Assembly (NCBI GenBank): GCA_035571875.1 | Contig: DATNBR010000058.1 | Span: 1 to 61,391 of the forward strand | Direction: 5' to 3' | From: Parafrigoribacterium_A sp035571875 | Lineage (GTDB): Bacteria > Actinomycetota > Actinomycetes > Actinomycetales > Microbacteriaceae | Length of the DNA stretch: 61,391 bases | Shown here: positions 16,022 through 24,162 of the stretch, piece after piece | Layout: the number at the start of each line of letters is the position of its first letter | How positions within the stretch are numbered: position 1 is the first letter of the stretch | The notes under the pieces: generated by a model | What the model was told of the DNA's origin: nothing | What the model saw: the letters and a program-made list of their open reading frames with translations, nothing else | Database searches by the model: none | Position numbers and translations under genes: made by a program

Positions 16022-17428
16022 TCAGGCGGATGCTGCGCCGCTGCGCCATCCGCCGTGGTACTCACCACGGGCGGTCACGGCGTACGGCGCCGGGCTCACC
16101 ACCGCGCGCACCTCGAGCTGGTCGTGCGGCTGCACCGTGGTCTTCTTCGAACCGCCATCCGGCTCACCCCAGACCACACGCACCTCGGCGCCGAGCGGCA
16201 CATCCGGATTGACCGTGGCGAGCGAGAGACCGCGCTTCTCATTCGCGGTGACACCGGTGAACAGCGAGAGTCCGACGGTGTCGCCGTTGGCGTCGATGAT
16301 GGCGTCGTAGTTCGACGAACCGTAGTTCGCGTTCGGCAGGTCGAAGGGCTGGTAGCCGCGACCCTCGCGGTTGATCGAGGTGGCCAGCAGCTTTGCGAGA
16401 TCGTCATCGTTCCAGGCGAGCGTGACCTTCTTGCGCTGCGCATCCGCATCGATCTTCTCGAGAGCGTCGCGACCGATGAAGTCGTGGTCGAACTTGACGA
16501 AGGAGCCGTAGCCGAGCTCCCACGGGTTGAGGTAGTAGTCCTCGATGTTCGGCGAGACGAACGAGCCCGCGAGCGCGTTGATCGCCTCGTAGCTCGTGGC
16601 CGGCAGCCACTCGCGATAGGCGCGCTCGGCCTCGCTCGTGTAGATGGCTGGCAGTGGCGAGGGGATCCAGCCGGATTCGAGGGTGTTAGACGAGTAGGCA
16701 CGCGAACCGCACGCCTCGATGCCAAACTCGCGACCCGCTTCGAGGATGGCGTCGCGAATCTTGCCGTGCTGCTCGTATGGGCCCCACAGTTCGAGTCCGG
16801 GCGCTCCCGCCATCCCGTGGCGGAGGGTGCGCACCCGCTCGCCGGCGATGGTCATCTCGCCCATGTGGAAGAAGCGCACCTTCTCGAGTTCGCCGCCGTT
16901 GAGCTTCTCGATGATCTGCCAGGCGTTCGGGCCCTGAATCTGGAACCGGTAGTACTCGCGGTGCACCGCGGCACCGTAGGGGCGCGAAGGGGAGCGGTCG
17001 TCGTACCGGGTCTCGACGTCGTAGCCACCGGTCTCGGCGTGGAACTGCAGCCAGTTGGCGCCGGGGTTGCGCCCGACATAGACGTAGTCGTTCTCGTCGA
17101 GGTGGAACAGGATGCCGTCGCCGATGACACCACCGTTGGAGGCGGTGGGCACGAACTGCTTGGCGGTGTTGACCGGGAAGTTGGCAAAGCTGTTGATTCC
17201 GGTGTCGCTCAGCAGCTTGAGCGCGTCGGGGCCGGAGACGAAGAAGTTGACCATGTGGTGGGTCTGGTCGAACAGCACAGCGGTCTCGCGCCACGCGATC
17301 TGCTCGCGACGCCAGTTCGTGAACTCCGCGGGAACCACGGGATAGATGTAGGTGCCGAGCTGCGAGTTGCGCAGCATGCCGACGGTGTCGCCGGTCTCGT
17401 CGAGCAGATCCTGAAGATTGCGTGCCAT
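16022..17428 (-). CDS. THF-dependent aryl O-demethylase, LigM-like
   Basis: A 468-residue protein close to LigM (vanillate/3-O-methylgallate O-demethylase) over its full length: MLRNSQLGTYIYPVV (18-32), LFDQTHHMV (52-60), RFQIQGPNAWQIIEKL (161-176), TLRHGMAGAPGLELWGPY (201-218) and CGSRAYSSNTLESGW (240-254, Tyr245). It should form 5-methyl-THF and a phenol. It is divergent from the galB operon; the shared 167-bp region has an ATAGGTA half-site. A Shine-Dalgarno (GGAGG) precedes the ATG. It differs from the copy at 25983 in a few active-site-loop residues, suggesting a different methoxy-aromatic substrate. Confidence 0.83.
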   Translation of the reverse strand: MARNLQDLLDETGDTVGMLRNSQLGTYIYPVVPAEFTNWRREQIAWRETAVLFDQTHHMVNFFVSGPDALKLLSDTGINSFANFPVNTAKQFVPTASNGGVIGDGILFHLDENDYVYVGRNPGANWLQFHAETGGYDVETRYDDRSPSRPYGAAVHREYYRFQIQGPNAWQIIEKLNGGELEKVRFFHMGEMTIAGERVRTLRHGMAGAPGLELWGPYEQHGKIRDAILEAGREFGIEACGSRAYSSNTLESGWIPSPLPAIYTSEAERAYREWLPATSYEAINALAGSFVSPNIEDYYLNPWELGYGSFVKFDHDFIGRDALEKIDADAQRKKVTLAWNDDDLAKLLATSINREGRGYQPFDLPNANYGSSNYDAIIDANGDTVGLSLFTGVTANEKRGLSLATVNPDVPLGAEVRVVWGEPDGGSKKTTVQPHDQLEVRAVVSPAPYAVTARGEYHGGWRSGAASA

Positions 17429-17483
17429 TTTTTCCTCCGACGTCGTTGTCCTGCGGCTTAGCCCTCGACGGTACTACAACATG

Positions 17484-17502
17484 TACCTATGTCCAGAGGG
17501 AT
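17484..17502. promoter_or_regulatory. ATAGGTA-type operator candidate, galB/ligM-like divergent region
   Basis: TACCTAT at 17484-17490, then GTCC, then AGAGGGA (17495-17501), which matches ATAGGTA at five of seven positions. It has the same N4 spacing as the better site at 24089-24102. On the minus strand the good half-site overlaps a possible -10 (ACATAG) of the demethylase gene. On the plus strand a weak CATAAT -10 lies at 17526-17531. Confidence 0.45.
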
Positions 17503-17595
17503 TCTTGGGTTGACAAAATTGTAACCATAATCTTGACCACTGCGCCAGGGTGTGGTTCCCTGAGTTCAACGAGGCCAGCAGCGACAGGAGACCCT

Positions 17596-18351
17596 TTGGC
17601 AAACGCATCGTCAGCTCTTCTGGTCGTCAGCGCGCACGCGGGCGACTTCGTCTGGCGCGCCGGCGGCGCGATCGCCGCGGCCACCATGCGGGGCGAACGG
17701 GCGGTCGTCGTCTGCGTGTCGTACGGCGAGCGCGGCGAGTCCGCGAGCCAGTGGCTGCAGGGAAAGTCGCTCGAGGAGATCAAGGCGATCCGGCGCGACG
17801 AAGCCACGGCAGCGGCATCCGCTCTCGGTGCTGAGATCGAATTCCTCGATGCGGGTGACTATCCACTGCTCGAGTCGCCCGAGATGGTCGACAAGCTCGT
17901 CGACCTGTATCGCCGAGTGCAGCCAGGCGTCGTGCTCACCCACCCGCTGATCGACCCCTACAACGGCGATCACCCCGCGGCCGCTCGAATGGCGCTGCAG
18001 GCCCGCGTGCTCGCGCAGGCGATCGGCGTCAGCAATGCGGATGGCTCCTCCCCCACGAAGGACGAGATCATCGGTGCGCCTCCCGTGTTCTTCTTCGAAC
18101 CCCACCAGCCCGAGCAGTGTGACTTCAAGCCGAACGTCCTGCTCGACATCACCGAGGCCTTCCCGCTCAAGCAGAAGGCGATGGAGTGCCTGCCCGCCCA
18201 GAAGCACATGTGGGAGTACTACACCTCACTCGCCGTTCGCCGAGGCGTGCAGGTCAAGCGCAATGCCGGTCCGAACCTCGGTCTTCCGGCCAACACCATG
18301 GGTGAGGCCTACATGCGCTACTACCCCCAGGTGACGAGCGTGCTGGAATGA
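17596..18351 (+). CDS. galB: 4-oxalomesaconate hydratase (PIG-L family, GalB-like)
   Basis: A 251-residue zinc protein of the PIG-L/LmbE fold. The usual AHPDDE metal motif is here AHAGDFVWRAGG (13-24), the form I recall from GalB of the Pseudomonas gallate pathway; HPLIDPYNGDHPAA (116-129) supplies further ligands. GalB adds water to 4-oxalomesaconate to give 4-carboxy-4-hydroxy-2-oxoadipate (CHA). The TTG start at 17596 is chosen because AGGAG lies five bases upstream; longer frames upstream have no ribosome site. It overlaps galC by four bases. A sugar deacetylase is unlikely given the galC-galD neighbours. Confidence 0.85.
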   Translation: MANASSALLVVSAHAGDFVWRAGGAIAAATMRGERAVVVCVSYGERGESASQWLQGKSLEEIKAIRRDEATAAASALGAEIEFLDAGDYPLLESPEMVDKLVDLYRRVQPGVVLTHPLIDPYNGDHPAAARMALQARVLAQAIGVSNADGSSPTKDEIIGAPPVFFFEPHQPEQCDFKPNVLLDITEAFPLKQKAMECLPAQKHMWEYYTSLAVRRGVQVKRNAGPNLGLPANTMGEAYMRYYPQVTSVLE

Positions 18352-19061
18352 CCGGCGTGAACCAGACCGGATTCGTCGTCACCGACGTCGAACGAGCGGA
18401 TGCCGAGACGATTTCGGCGCTCGGAGCACACGGCGTCGCCACGGTGCACGAGGCGATGGGTCGCACCGGTCTCGTAGGCGCGGCGGTCAGGCCGATCCAG
18501 GACGGTGTGCGCATCGCGGGCTCCGCCGTCACGGTGCTCAACTGGCCGGGTAACAACCTCATGATCCACGCGGCGGTCGAGCAGTGCCAGGAGGGCGACA
18601 TCCTCGTGGCGACCACCATCTCGCCCGCGCTCGACGGCTCCTTCGGAGAGCTCTTCGCCACCGCGCTCAAGCGCCGCGGGGTTCGAGGGCTGGTGACCAC
18701 CGGCGGTGTGCGCGACGTGGTCGACCTCCGTGCCATGGGCTTTCCGGTGTGGTCGGGGGCCGTGAACGCACAGGGCACCGTGAAGGAGACCGCAGGGTCG
18801 GTGAACGTGCCGATCATCGTCGGCGGCACGGTCGTGCGCGCGGGCGACATCATCGTCGCCGACGACGACGGAGTGCTCTGCGTGCCACGAGCCTCGGCCG
18901 CGGCAGCGCTGGCGGCCTCCGATGCACGGGTGGCGAAAGAAGCCGCGTCGCGCGCCGCCTACCAGGCGGGCGAGCTGAGTCTCGACCGCAACAAGCTGCG
19001 CCCCGTGCTCGCGGAGCTCGGCGTTCGCTACCTCACCGAGGGCGAGTTCCTCGGGGAGTAG
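18348..19061 (+). CDS. galC: 4-carboxy-4-hydroxy-2-oxoadipate aldolase (RraA-like)
   Basis: A 237-residue class II pyruvate aldolase of the HMG/CHA aldolase family. The metal/substrate motif is visible in RGLVTTGGVRDVVDLRAMGF (about 122-141), with Arg and Asp of the RraA-type site, and GDILVATTISP earlier. It splits CHA into pyruvate and oxaloacetate, the final step of the gallate/protocatechuate 4,5-cleavage route. The ATG overlaps the galB stop (ATGA). Confidence 0.87.
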   Translation: MTGVNQTGFVVTDVERADAETISALGAHGVATVHEAMGRTGLVGAAVRPIQDGVRIAGSAVTVLNWPGNNLMIHAAVEQCQEGDILVATTISPALDGSFGELFATALKRRGVRGLVTTGGVRDVVDLRAMGFPVWSGAVNAQGTVKETAGSVNVPIIVGGTVVRAGDIIVADDDGVLCVPRASAAAALAASDARVAKEAASRAAYQAGELSLDRNKLRPVLAELGVRYLTEGEFLGE

Positions 19062-19069
19062 GAGAAGAC

Positions 19070-20134
19070 ATGGCCGCGATGACGGGCATTCCCTGCATGC
19101 TGATGCGGGGCGGTACGTCCAAGGGTGCCTACTTTCTCGCATCCGACCTGCCGGATGACGCTGCCGAGCGCAGCGATCTGTTGCTGCGCGTCATGGGCAG
19201 CCCCGACCCTGCGCAGATCGACGGGCTCGGAGGGGCGCATCCGCTCACCAGCAAGGTCGCGGTCGTCTCCCGCTCGACCGAGCCCGACGTCGATATCGAC
19301 TACCTCTTTCTGCAGGTGGTCGTCGACGCACCCGTGGTGAGCGACGCGCAGACCTGCGGCAACCTGCTCGCGGGCATCGGGCCGTTCGCCCTCGAGCGCG
19401 GGCTGGTGCAGGCTCGGGGCAGCGAAGCACACGTGCGCATCCGAATGAGCAACACGGGTGACCTGGCCACCGCGGTCTTCCCCGTCACGGACGGAATGCC
19501 CGACTACGACGGTGACGCCTCCATCGCCGGCGTGCCCGGCACAGCCGCGGCGATCGAGCTCGAGATCTCCGGCGGCGACCGCCCACTGTTGCCCACGGGC
19601 AACACCTCGGACGAGGTGGCCGGGCATCGCGTGACACTCGTCGACAACGGGATGCCCGTCGCGCTGCTGCGCGCTGACGAGTTCGGGGTCACGGGCGAGG
19701 AGTCCCCCGCGGAACTCGAGGCTCGCACGGAGTTGAAGGACGCGATCGAAGCGATCCGCCTGGCCGCGGGCGAACTGATGGGCCTCGGCGACGTCTCCGC
19801 GCAGACCGTGCCCAAGATGTTCCTGCTCTCCCCTCCCCGACACGGCGGCGTGGTGGGCACGCGCGCCTTCATCCCCGCCCGGGTGCACACGTCCATCGGC
19901 GTGCTGATGGCCGCATCCGTCGCCGCCGGTGTGACGATTCCGGATGCCGTCGGCTCAGACTTCGCGGTCGTCCCCGACTCCGAGACCTACCCCATCGAGC
20001 ACCCCACGGGCAGCTTTCCCGCGCGAGTGCGAGTGTGGCAGGACGACGACGGCACCTGGCGAGCCAGTTCGACCTCGCTTCGCACCGCCCGCAAGATCTT
20101 CGACGGCGCGGTCTTTCCGCGCCCCCGCCTCTAA
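19070..20134 (+). CDS. galD: 4-oxalomesaconate tautomerase (PrpF family, GalD-like)
   Basis: A 354-residue PrpF/AcnD-accessory-fold isomerase. Family features are MLMRGGTSKGAYF near the N-terminus, the Cys loop AQTCGNLLAGIGPFAL and VHTSIGVLMA. GalD/LigU converts the keto or enol form of 4-oxalomesaconate made by ring cleavage into the isomer used by GalB. AGGAG sits seven bases before the ATG at 19070. The immediate galB-galC-galD order supports this role over a methylaconitate isomerase. Confidence 0.85.
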   Translation: MAAMTGIPCMLMRGGTSKGAYFLASDLPDDAAERSDLLLRVMGSPDPAQIDGLGGAHPLTSKVAVVSRSTEPDVDIDYLFLQVVVDAPVVSDAQTCGNLLAGIGPFALERGLVQARGSEAHVRIRMSNTGDLATAVFPVTDGMPDYDGDASIAGVPGTAAAIELEISGGDRPLLPTGNTSDEVAGHRVTLVDNGMPVALLRADEFGVTGEESPAELEARTELKDAIEAIRLAAGELMGLGDVSAQTVPKMFLLSPPRHGGVVGTRAFIPARVHTSIGVLMAASVAAGVTIPDAVGSDFAVVPDSETYPIEHPTGSFPARVRVWQDDDGTWRASSTSLRTARKIFDGAVFPRPRL

Positions 20135-20165
20135 TCACGCACCACCTGTCAGAGAGGACAGTTTC

Positions 20166-21125
20166 ATGACCGACTCCGCTTCCTTCGACATCGCCCACAT
20201 CGGCAGCGTCGAACTGCTGACCCCCACGCCGGAGAAGAGCCTCTGGTTCTTCCGCGACCTGCTGGCGATGCGGGTCGTCGCCGAGCACGGTGACTCGGTA
20301 TACCTGCGCACCTGGGACGAATACCAGCTCTACACGATCAAGCTCACCGCATCGGATGCGGCGGGCGTCGGTCGCACCACCTACCGCGCCACGTCGCAGG
20401 AGGCACTCGAGCGACGCGTCGCCGCGATCGAGCAGGCGGGGCTCGGCGAGGGCTGGGTGGACGGCGAGGTCGGCACCGGCCCGACCTTCATGTTCCGTGA
20501 TGCCGACGGCCACTCGATGGGCATCTACTACGAGAGCGAGCGCTACGTCGCGAGCGACGAGGACAGGCCGGCGCTCAAGAACCAGGCCTCAGCCTTTCCC
20601 GGCCGCGGCATCAATGCCCGCCGCCTCGACCACATCAACTACCTCGCGAAGGATGTCGAGGCGAACGGCGAGTTCCTCGCCTCGGCGCTCGGCATGCGCG
20701 AGTCGGAGCGCATCCGACTGAACTCGGGCAGGTTCGCCGCCTGGTGGTTCCACTTCAGTCTGAAGTCCTACGACGTCGTGTATTCCGACGACTGGACCAA
20801 GCACGGCAACCGGCTGCACCACATCGCGTTCGCGACCGACACCCGGGAAGACATCCTGAGGGCGGCCGACATCTGCCTCGAGAACGGCATCCACATCGAG
20901 TCCGGGCCGCACAAGCACGCGATCAACCAGACGTTCTTTCTCTACGTCTGGGAGCCGGGCGGCAATCGCATCGAATTCGCCAACGCGGGCGCGCGCCTGC
21001 TGCTCGACCCCGACCAGCCGGTAGTGGAGTGGTCGGAGGAGGAGCGCAAGAAGGGCCAAGCGTGGGGCATGAAGACGATCGAGACCTTCCACACCCACGG
21101 CACGCCCGTGGTGGAGGAGCAGTAA
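20166..21125 (+). CDS. Type I (VOC) extradiol ring-cleavage dioxygenase with His-to-Tyr change
   Basis: A 319-residue two-domain catechol-2,3-dioxygenase-like protein. The C-terminal iron ligands are His156 (RRLDHINYL), His218 or His219 (RLHHIAFAT) and Glu270 (GGNRIEFAN). Second-shell His251 and Tyr260 align with those of XylE/HPCD. The conserved catalytic His in the VHDxA loop is replaced: the loop here reads KSYDVV (200-205, Tyr202). It follows galB-galC-galD, so it likely opens the ring of gallate, 3-O-methylgallate or protocatechuate, a job otherwise done by LigB-type (type II) enzymes. Substrate is inferred. GAGAGGA precedes the ATG. Confidence 0.8.
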   Translation: MTDSASFDIAHIGSVELLTPTPEKSLWFFRDLLAMRVVAEHGDSVYLRTWDEYQLYTIKLTASDAAGVGRTTYRATSQEALERRVAAIEQAGLGEGWVDGEVGTGPTFMFRDADGHSMGIYYESERYVASDEDRPALKNQASAFPGRGINARRLDHINYLAKDVEANGEFLASALGMRESERIRLNSGRFAAWWFHFSLKSYDVVYSDDWTKHGNRLHHIAFATDTREDILRAADICLENGIHIESGPHKHAINQTFFLYVWEPGGNRIEFANAGARLLLDPDQPVVEWSEEERKKGQAWGMKTIETFHTHGTPVVEEQ

Positions 21126-21137
21126 AGCCGCACCCAT

Positions 21138-21157
21138 ACCTATTCGTACGCATAGGT
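21138..21157. promoter_or_regulatory. ATAGGT-type palindrome ahead of the aldehyde dehydrogenase
   Basis: ACCTATTCGTACGCATAGGT at 21138-21157 is a near-perfect 20-base palindrome (ACCTAT, eight-base centre, ATAGGT). It shares its arms with the sites at 24089 and 17484, though with a wider spacer. It lies about 100 bases upstream of the dehydrogenase start. Confidence 0.5.
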
Positions 21158-21254
21158 GATTGGATGAGGGCGAGGCCAGTCTCGATGAGTCCGGCCTCGA
21201 GCGATCCAAAGAGGGTCAGAGCAGACCCAGAAAGCCCGAGAGGTGGCACAGATA

Positions 21255-22748
21255 ATGTCTGAAACAGTGGGCACGGTCGAAACCGTGCGTACAGGATTGT
21301 TCATCGCCGGCGAGGTTCGGCACACGGCCGAAACGCTGCAGGTGGCGGACCCCGGCAAGCCGGGAGTGATCGTCGGTGAAGCGGCATCCGCATCCCCGGC
21401 GGACGTGGCCGATGCGGTCGCCGCCGCACGCGCCGCCTACCCGGCATGGTCGGCACTGACCGCGGTCGAGCGAGCGGCGAAGATGGCCGAAGCCATCGCA
21501 GGAATCGCGGATGATCGCGACACGGATGCGGCGATTCTCTCGCAGGAGAACGGCAAGATCCGCATGGAGGGCTGGATCGACGCCCTCGTGTTCGAGATCC
21601 GCTGGAACCTCGCACTCATGATCGCCGACCAGGTCGACTCGAGCCACACCCTTCCGGTCGTGCCGGGCAACATCCCCGTCGCGACCGAGGTGAGCTACCA
21701 GCCTCTCGGCGTCGTCACCGTGATCGTTCCGTTCAACTGGCCGATCGCCATCCTCGGTGCTGCTCTGCCCGGAGCCCTGCTCGCGGGCAACACGAGCATC
21801 GTCAAGCCGCCGCCCACGACGCCGCTGGCGATCACACGGCTCGTGCAGCGCATCGCCGAGAAGCTGCCCGCCGGGGTACTCAACATCATCACCGGTGAAG
21901 ACAAGAACATGACGGCGCTCATCACCGACGTCGACAAGGTGTGCTTCACCGGCTCCGTCGCCGGCGGCAAGCGCATCATGGAGATGGCGTCGAAGAATCT
22001 GACCCGCGTCACCCTCGAGCTGGGCGGCAACGACGCTGCGGTCTTCCTCGAAGACGCCATCCTCGACGACGTGCACCTCGACCGGCTGTACGCGGCGATC
22101 TACGACACCACCGGGCAGATCTGCATGAACGCGAAGCGCGTCTACGTGCACCGCTCGCGGCTCGACGAGGTCGTGGCCGGTCTCACGGCGCGGCTCGAGC
22201 AGGCCGTGCTGGGTTACGGTCTCGACGAGGGCACCACCATGGGCCCACTGCACCAGCCCGCCCAGAAGGCGTTCGTGGATGAGATCATCCAGGAGGCCAA
22301 GGATGCCGGTGCCGATGTGCGCGAGTTCGGAACACTCCCCGGCGGCGACCTTGCCGGTGGCAACTTCGTGCGGCCGACGCTCGTCGTCGACCCCGACCCG
22401 TCGCTGCGCGTGGTCACGCAGGAGCAGTTCGGACCGGTCATCCCGATCATCCCCTTCGACAACGAGGCGGATGCGATCGCGATGGCGAACGACACCTGGA
22501 GCGGACTCTGCGGCTCGGTCTGGACCGCCTCGCCGGAGGCCGCCCAGCGCGTCGGTTCGCAGCTCGTCTGCGGTTACGTCTGGGTCAACGACCACGGCGC
22601 CACCCGCCTCGACCTGCGCGCGCCGTTCGGCGGGATGAAGCAGTCCGGATTCGGACGCGAACAAGGGATCGAAGGCATTCGCGCCTTCCAGGACACCCGC
22701 TCGATCGCCACGATCGATGCCGATGCCCTGAACGCCATGGCGCACTGA
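21255..22748 (+). CDS. Aldehyde dehydrogenase, probably for an aromatic aldehyde or semialdehyde
   Basis: A 497-residue NAD(P)-dependent ALDH. General-base Glu255 is in LELGGNDAA and catalytic Cys290 in TTGQICMNAKRVY; the cofactor stretch FTGSVAGGKRI is also present. The ATG at 21255 follows GAGAGG; an upstream GTG at 21243 overlaps that site. In this island it may oxidise vanillin, syringaldehyde or a ring-cleavage semialdehyde. Its own palindromic operator suggests the same regulation as metF. A strong hairpin follows the stop. Confidence 0.85.
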   Translation: MSETVGTVETVRTGLFIAGEVRHTAETLQVADPGKPGVIVGEAASASPADVADAVAAARAAYPAWSALTAVERAAKMAEAIAGIADDRDTDAAILSQENGKIRMEGWIDALVFEIRWNLALMIADQVDSSHTLPVVPGNIPVATEVSYQPLGVVTVIVPFNWPIAILGAALPGALLAGNTSIVKPPPTTPLAITRLVQRIAEKLPAGVLNIITGEDKNMTALITDVDKVCFTGSVAGGKRIMEMASKNLTRVTLELGGNDAAVFLEDAILDDVHLDRLYAAIYDTTGQICMNAKRVYVHRSRLDEVVAGLTARLEQAVLGYGLDEGTTMGPLHQPAQKAFVDEIIQEAKDAGADVREFGTLPGGDLAGGNFVRPTLVVDPDPSLRVVTQEQFGPVIPIIPFDNEADAIAMANDTWSGLCGSVWTASPEAAQRVGSQLVCGYVWVNDHGATRLDLRAPFGGMKQSGFGREQGIEGIRAFQDTRSIATIDADALNAMAH

Positions 22749-22752
22749 ACTG

Positions 22753-22785
22753 GACGGGCCGCGCGATCAACCCGCGCGGCCCGTC
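22753..22785 (+). terminator. Terminator after the aldehyde dehydrogenase
   Basis: A perfect 13-bp stem, GACGGGCCGCGCG at 22753-22765 and CGCGCGGCCCGTC at 22773-22785, five bases after the stop codon. Confidence 0.75.
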
Positions 22786-22817
22786 TCCTCGCCGACAATC
22801 AACTCGTGGAGGCGAGA

Positions 22818-24023
22818 ATGGACGACCCGAAGGCAGAGCTGCGACCGCGCGTGCTCCTGCTGATCGCCGTGTGCCTGGTGGCTGCGAACATGCGCCCCAC
22901 CGTCACCGCCATCGGCCCGCTGCTGACGCAGATCGGCTCCGACACCGGTATGTCTGCCGGAACCCTCGGCCTGATCGCCTCGGTACCCCTTCTCGCCTGG
23001 GGCATCTTCTCGTCTTTCGCACAGAGCCTCAACCGTCGATTCGGGATGTCGCGGGTCATGCTCTGGTCACTCGTCATCCTCGCGATCGGCACGGCCGTGC
23101 GCTCGCTGCCTGGACCGGTCGTCAACCTGTGGCTCGGCACCGCCCTGCTCGGAATCGCTCTCGCCATCGTGAACGTGCTGATGCCCGCCGTCGTCAAGCG
23201 CGGATTCGCGGGACACGTCGCCGGGATGACCGCGGTGTATTCCGCGCTGCTCGGCGGCTTCGGCGCTCTTGCCTCCGGCTTCGCCGTGCCCGTGTCGCAC
23301 CTTCCCTGGCCGCAGGATCCGGCTGGGTGGCGCTGGTCGCTGCTGATCATCGGCGGGGCGCTGCTGCCGTTCGCGATCGGAGCGTGGGTGTGGGCGTCGC
23401 GGCGGTCGCGGATCGAGCCGGCGGTGCGCGCATCCGGCCCGCGGGTGCGCAGCGGGATCTGGACCGACCCGGTCGCCTGGCTGGTCGCCGCATACATGGC
23501 ATTTCAGGCATCCATCTTCTACATGGTCGTCACCTGGCTCGCCGCCATCTCAAGTTCGCTTGGGCGATCACCGGCGGTCGCCGGCATCGACGTCATGACC
23601 TACCAGCTGTTCTCGATCGCCGGTTCGCTGACGCTTCCGCTGATGCTGCGTGGTCGTGCCCGCCGAGTCATTCCGGCGGTCATCCCGTCGCTGGGAGTGA
23701 TCGGAGTCGTCGGCATGCTTCTCGCGCCTCAGGCGATTCTGCTGTGGATCGCGTGCATCGGTCTGTCCTCCGGGGCATCGCTCAGCATGTCACTGACGCT
23801 CATGGCGCAGCGCGCCCGTGAGCACGACACCGCAGCGGCACTGTCGGGGATGTCGCAGTCGGTGGGCTACATCGTGGCCGCGGCGGGACCCGTGCTGTTC
23901 GGCTGGCTGCACGCGTCGACGGGCACCTGGGCCTGGTCACTCGGTCTGCTGCTGGTCGCGATGCTGGGCCAGGCCATCACGGGCGTGCTCGTCGGTCGCG
24001 ATCGCTACGTGCTCGAACGCTGA
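22818..24023 (+). CDS. MFS transporter, CynX/NimT family
   Basis: A 401-residue permease with about twelve membrane helices and no soluble domains. The N-terminus NMRPTVTAIGPLLTQI and the central loop WASRRSRIEP match the CynX/NimT (cyanate/nitroimidazole) subfamily of the major facilitator superfamily. The ATG at 22818 has GGAGG five bases upstream. Standing between the aldehyde dehydrogenase and metF, it may move a methoxylated aromatic acid or a pathway product; direction and substrate cannot be read from the sequence. Confidence 0.8.
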   Translation: MDDPKAELRPRVLLLIAVCLVAANMRPTVTAIGPLLTQIGSDTGMSAGTLGLIASVPLLAWGIFSSFAQSLNRRFGMSRVMLWSLVILAIGTAVRSLPGPVVNLWLGTALLGIALAIVNVLMPAVVKRGFAGHVAGMTAVYSALLGGFGALASGFAVPVSHLPWPQDPAGWRWSLLIIGGALLPFAIGAWVWASRRSRIEPAVRASGPRVRSGIWTDPVAWLVAAYMAFQASIFYMVVTWLAAISSSLGRSPAVAGIDVMTYQLFSIAGSLTLPLMLRGRARRVIPAVIPSLGVIGVVGMLLAPQAILLWIACIGLSSGASLSMSLTLMAQRAREHDTAAALSGMSQSVGYIVAAAGPVLFGWLHASTGTWAWSLGLLLVAMLGQAITGVLVGRDRYVLER

Positions 24024-24079
24024 GGCCCAAGCCCAGCCCTCCGGCAGCTTCCAGTCGTCGGCCACCGCCGCTGTCGCTA

Positions 24080-24108
24080 TAGACATTCCCTATGCGCATA
24101 GGTATTCT
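24080..24108 (+). promoter_or_regulatory. metF promoter with embedded CCTATGCGCATAGG operator
   Basis: TAGACA (24080-24085), a 17-base spacer and TATTCT (24103-24108) form a sigma70-type promoter. The spacer ends with the perfect 14-base palindrome CCTATGCGCATAGG (24089-24102), so a bound protein would block polymerase. Extended arms read TTCCCTAT-GCGC-ATAGGTATT. From memory, the PadR-type vanillate repressor VanR of Corynebacterium glutamicum recognises a TTAGGTATT half-site with the same four-base spacing; a PadR gene lies at 27493. Confidence 0.65.
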
Positions 24109-24162
24109 GAGTGCGACGGATGCGACGACGCATCCCTCTGACAGCGAAAAGGACCTCGATCC

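Noticed and set aside
17596..18351. Calling the PIG-L protein a sugar deacetylase or mycothiol enzyme
   Set aside because: The metal motif is AHAGDF rather than AHPDDE, and it is translationally coupled to a CHA aldolase and followed by a PrpF-type tautomerase.
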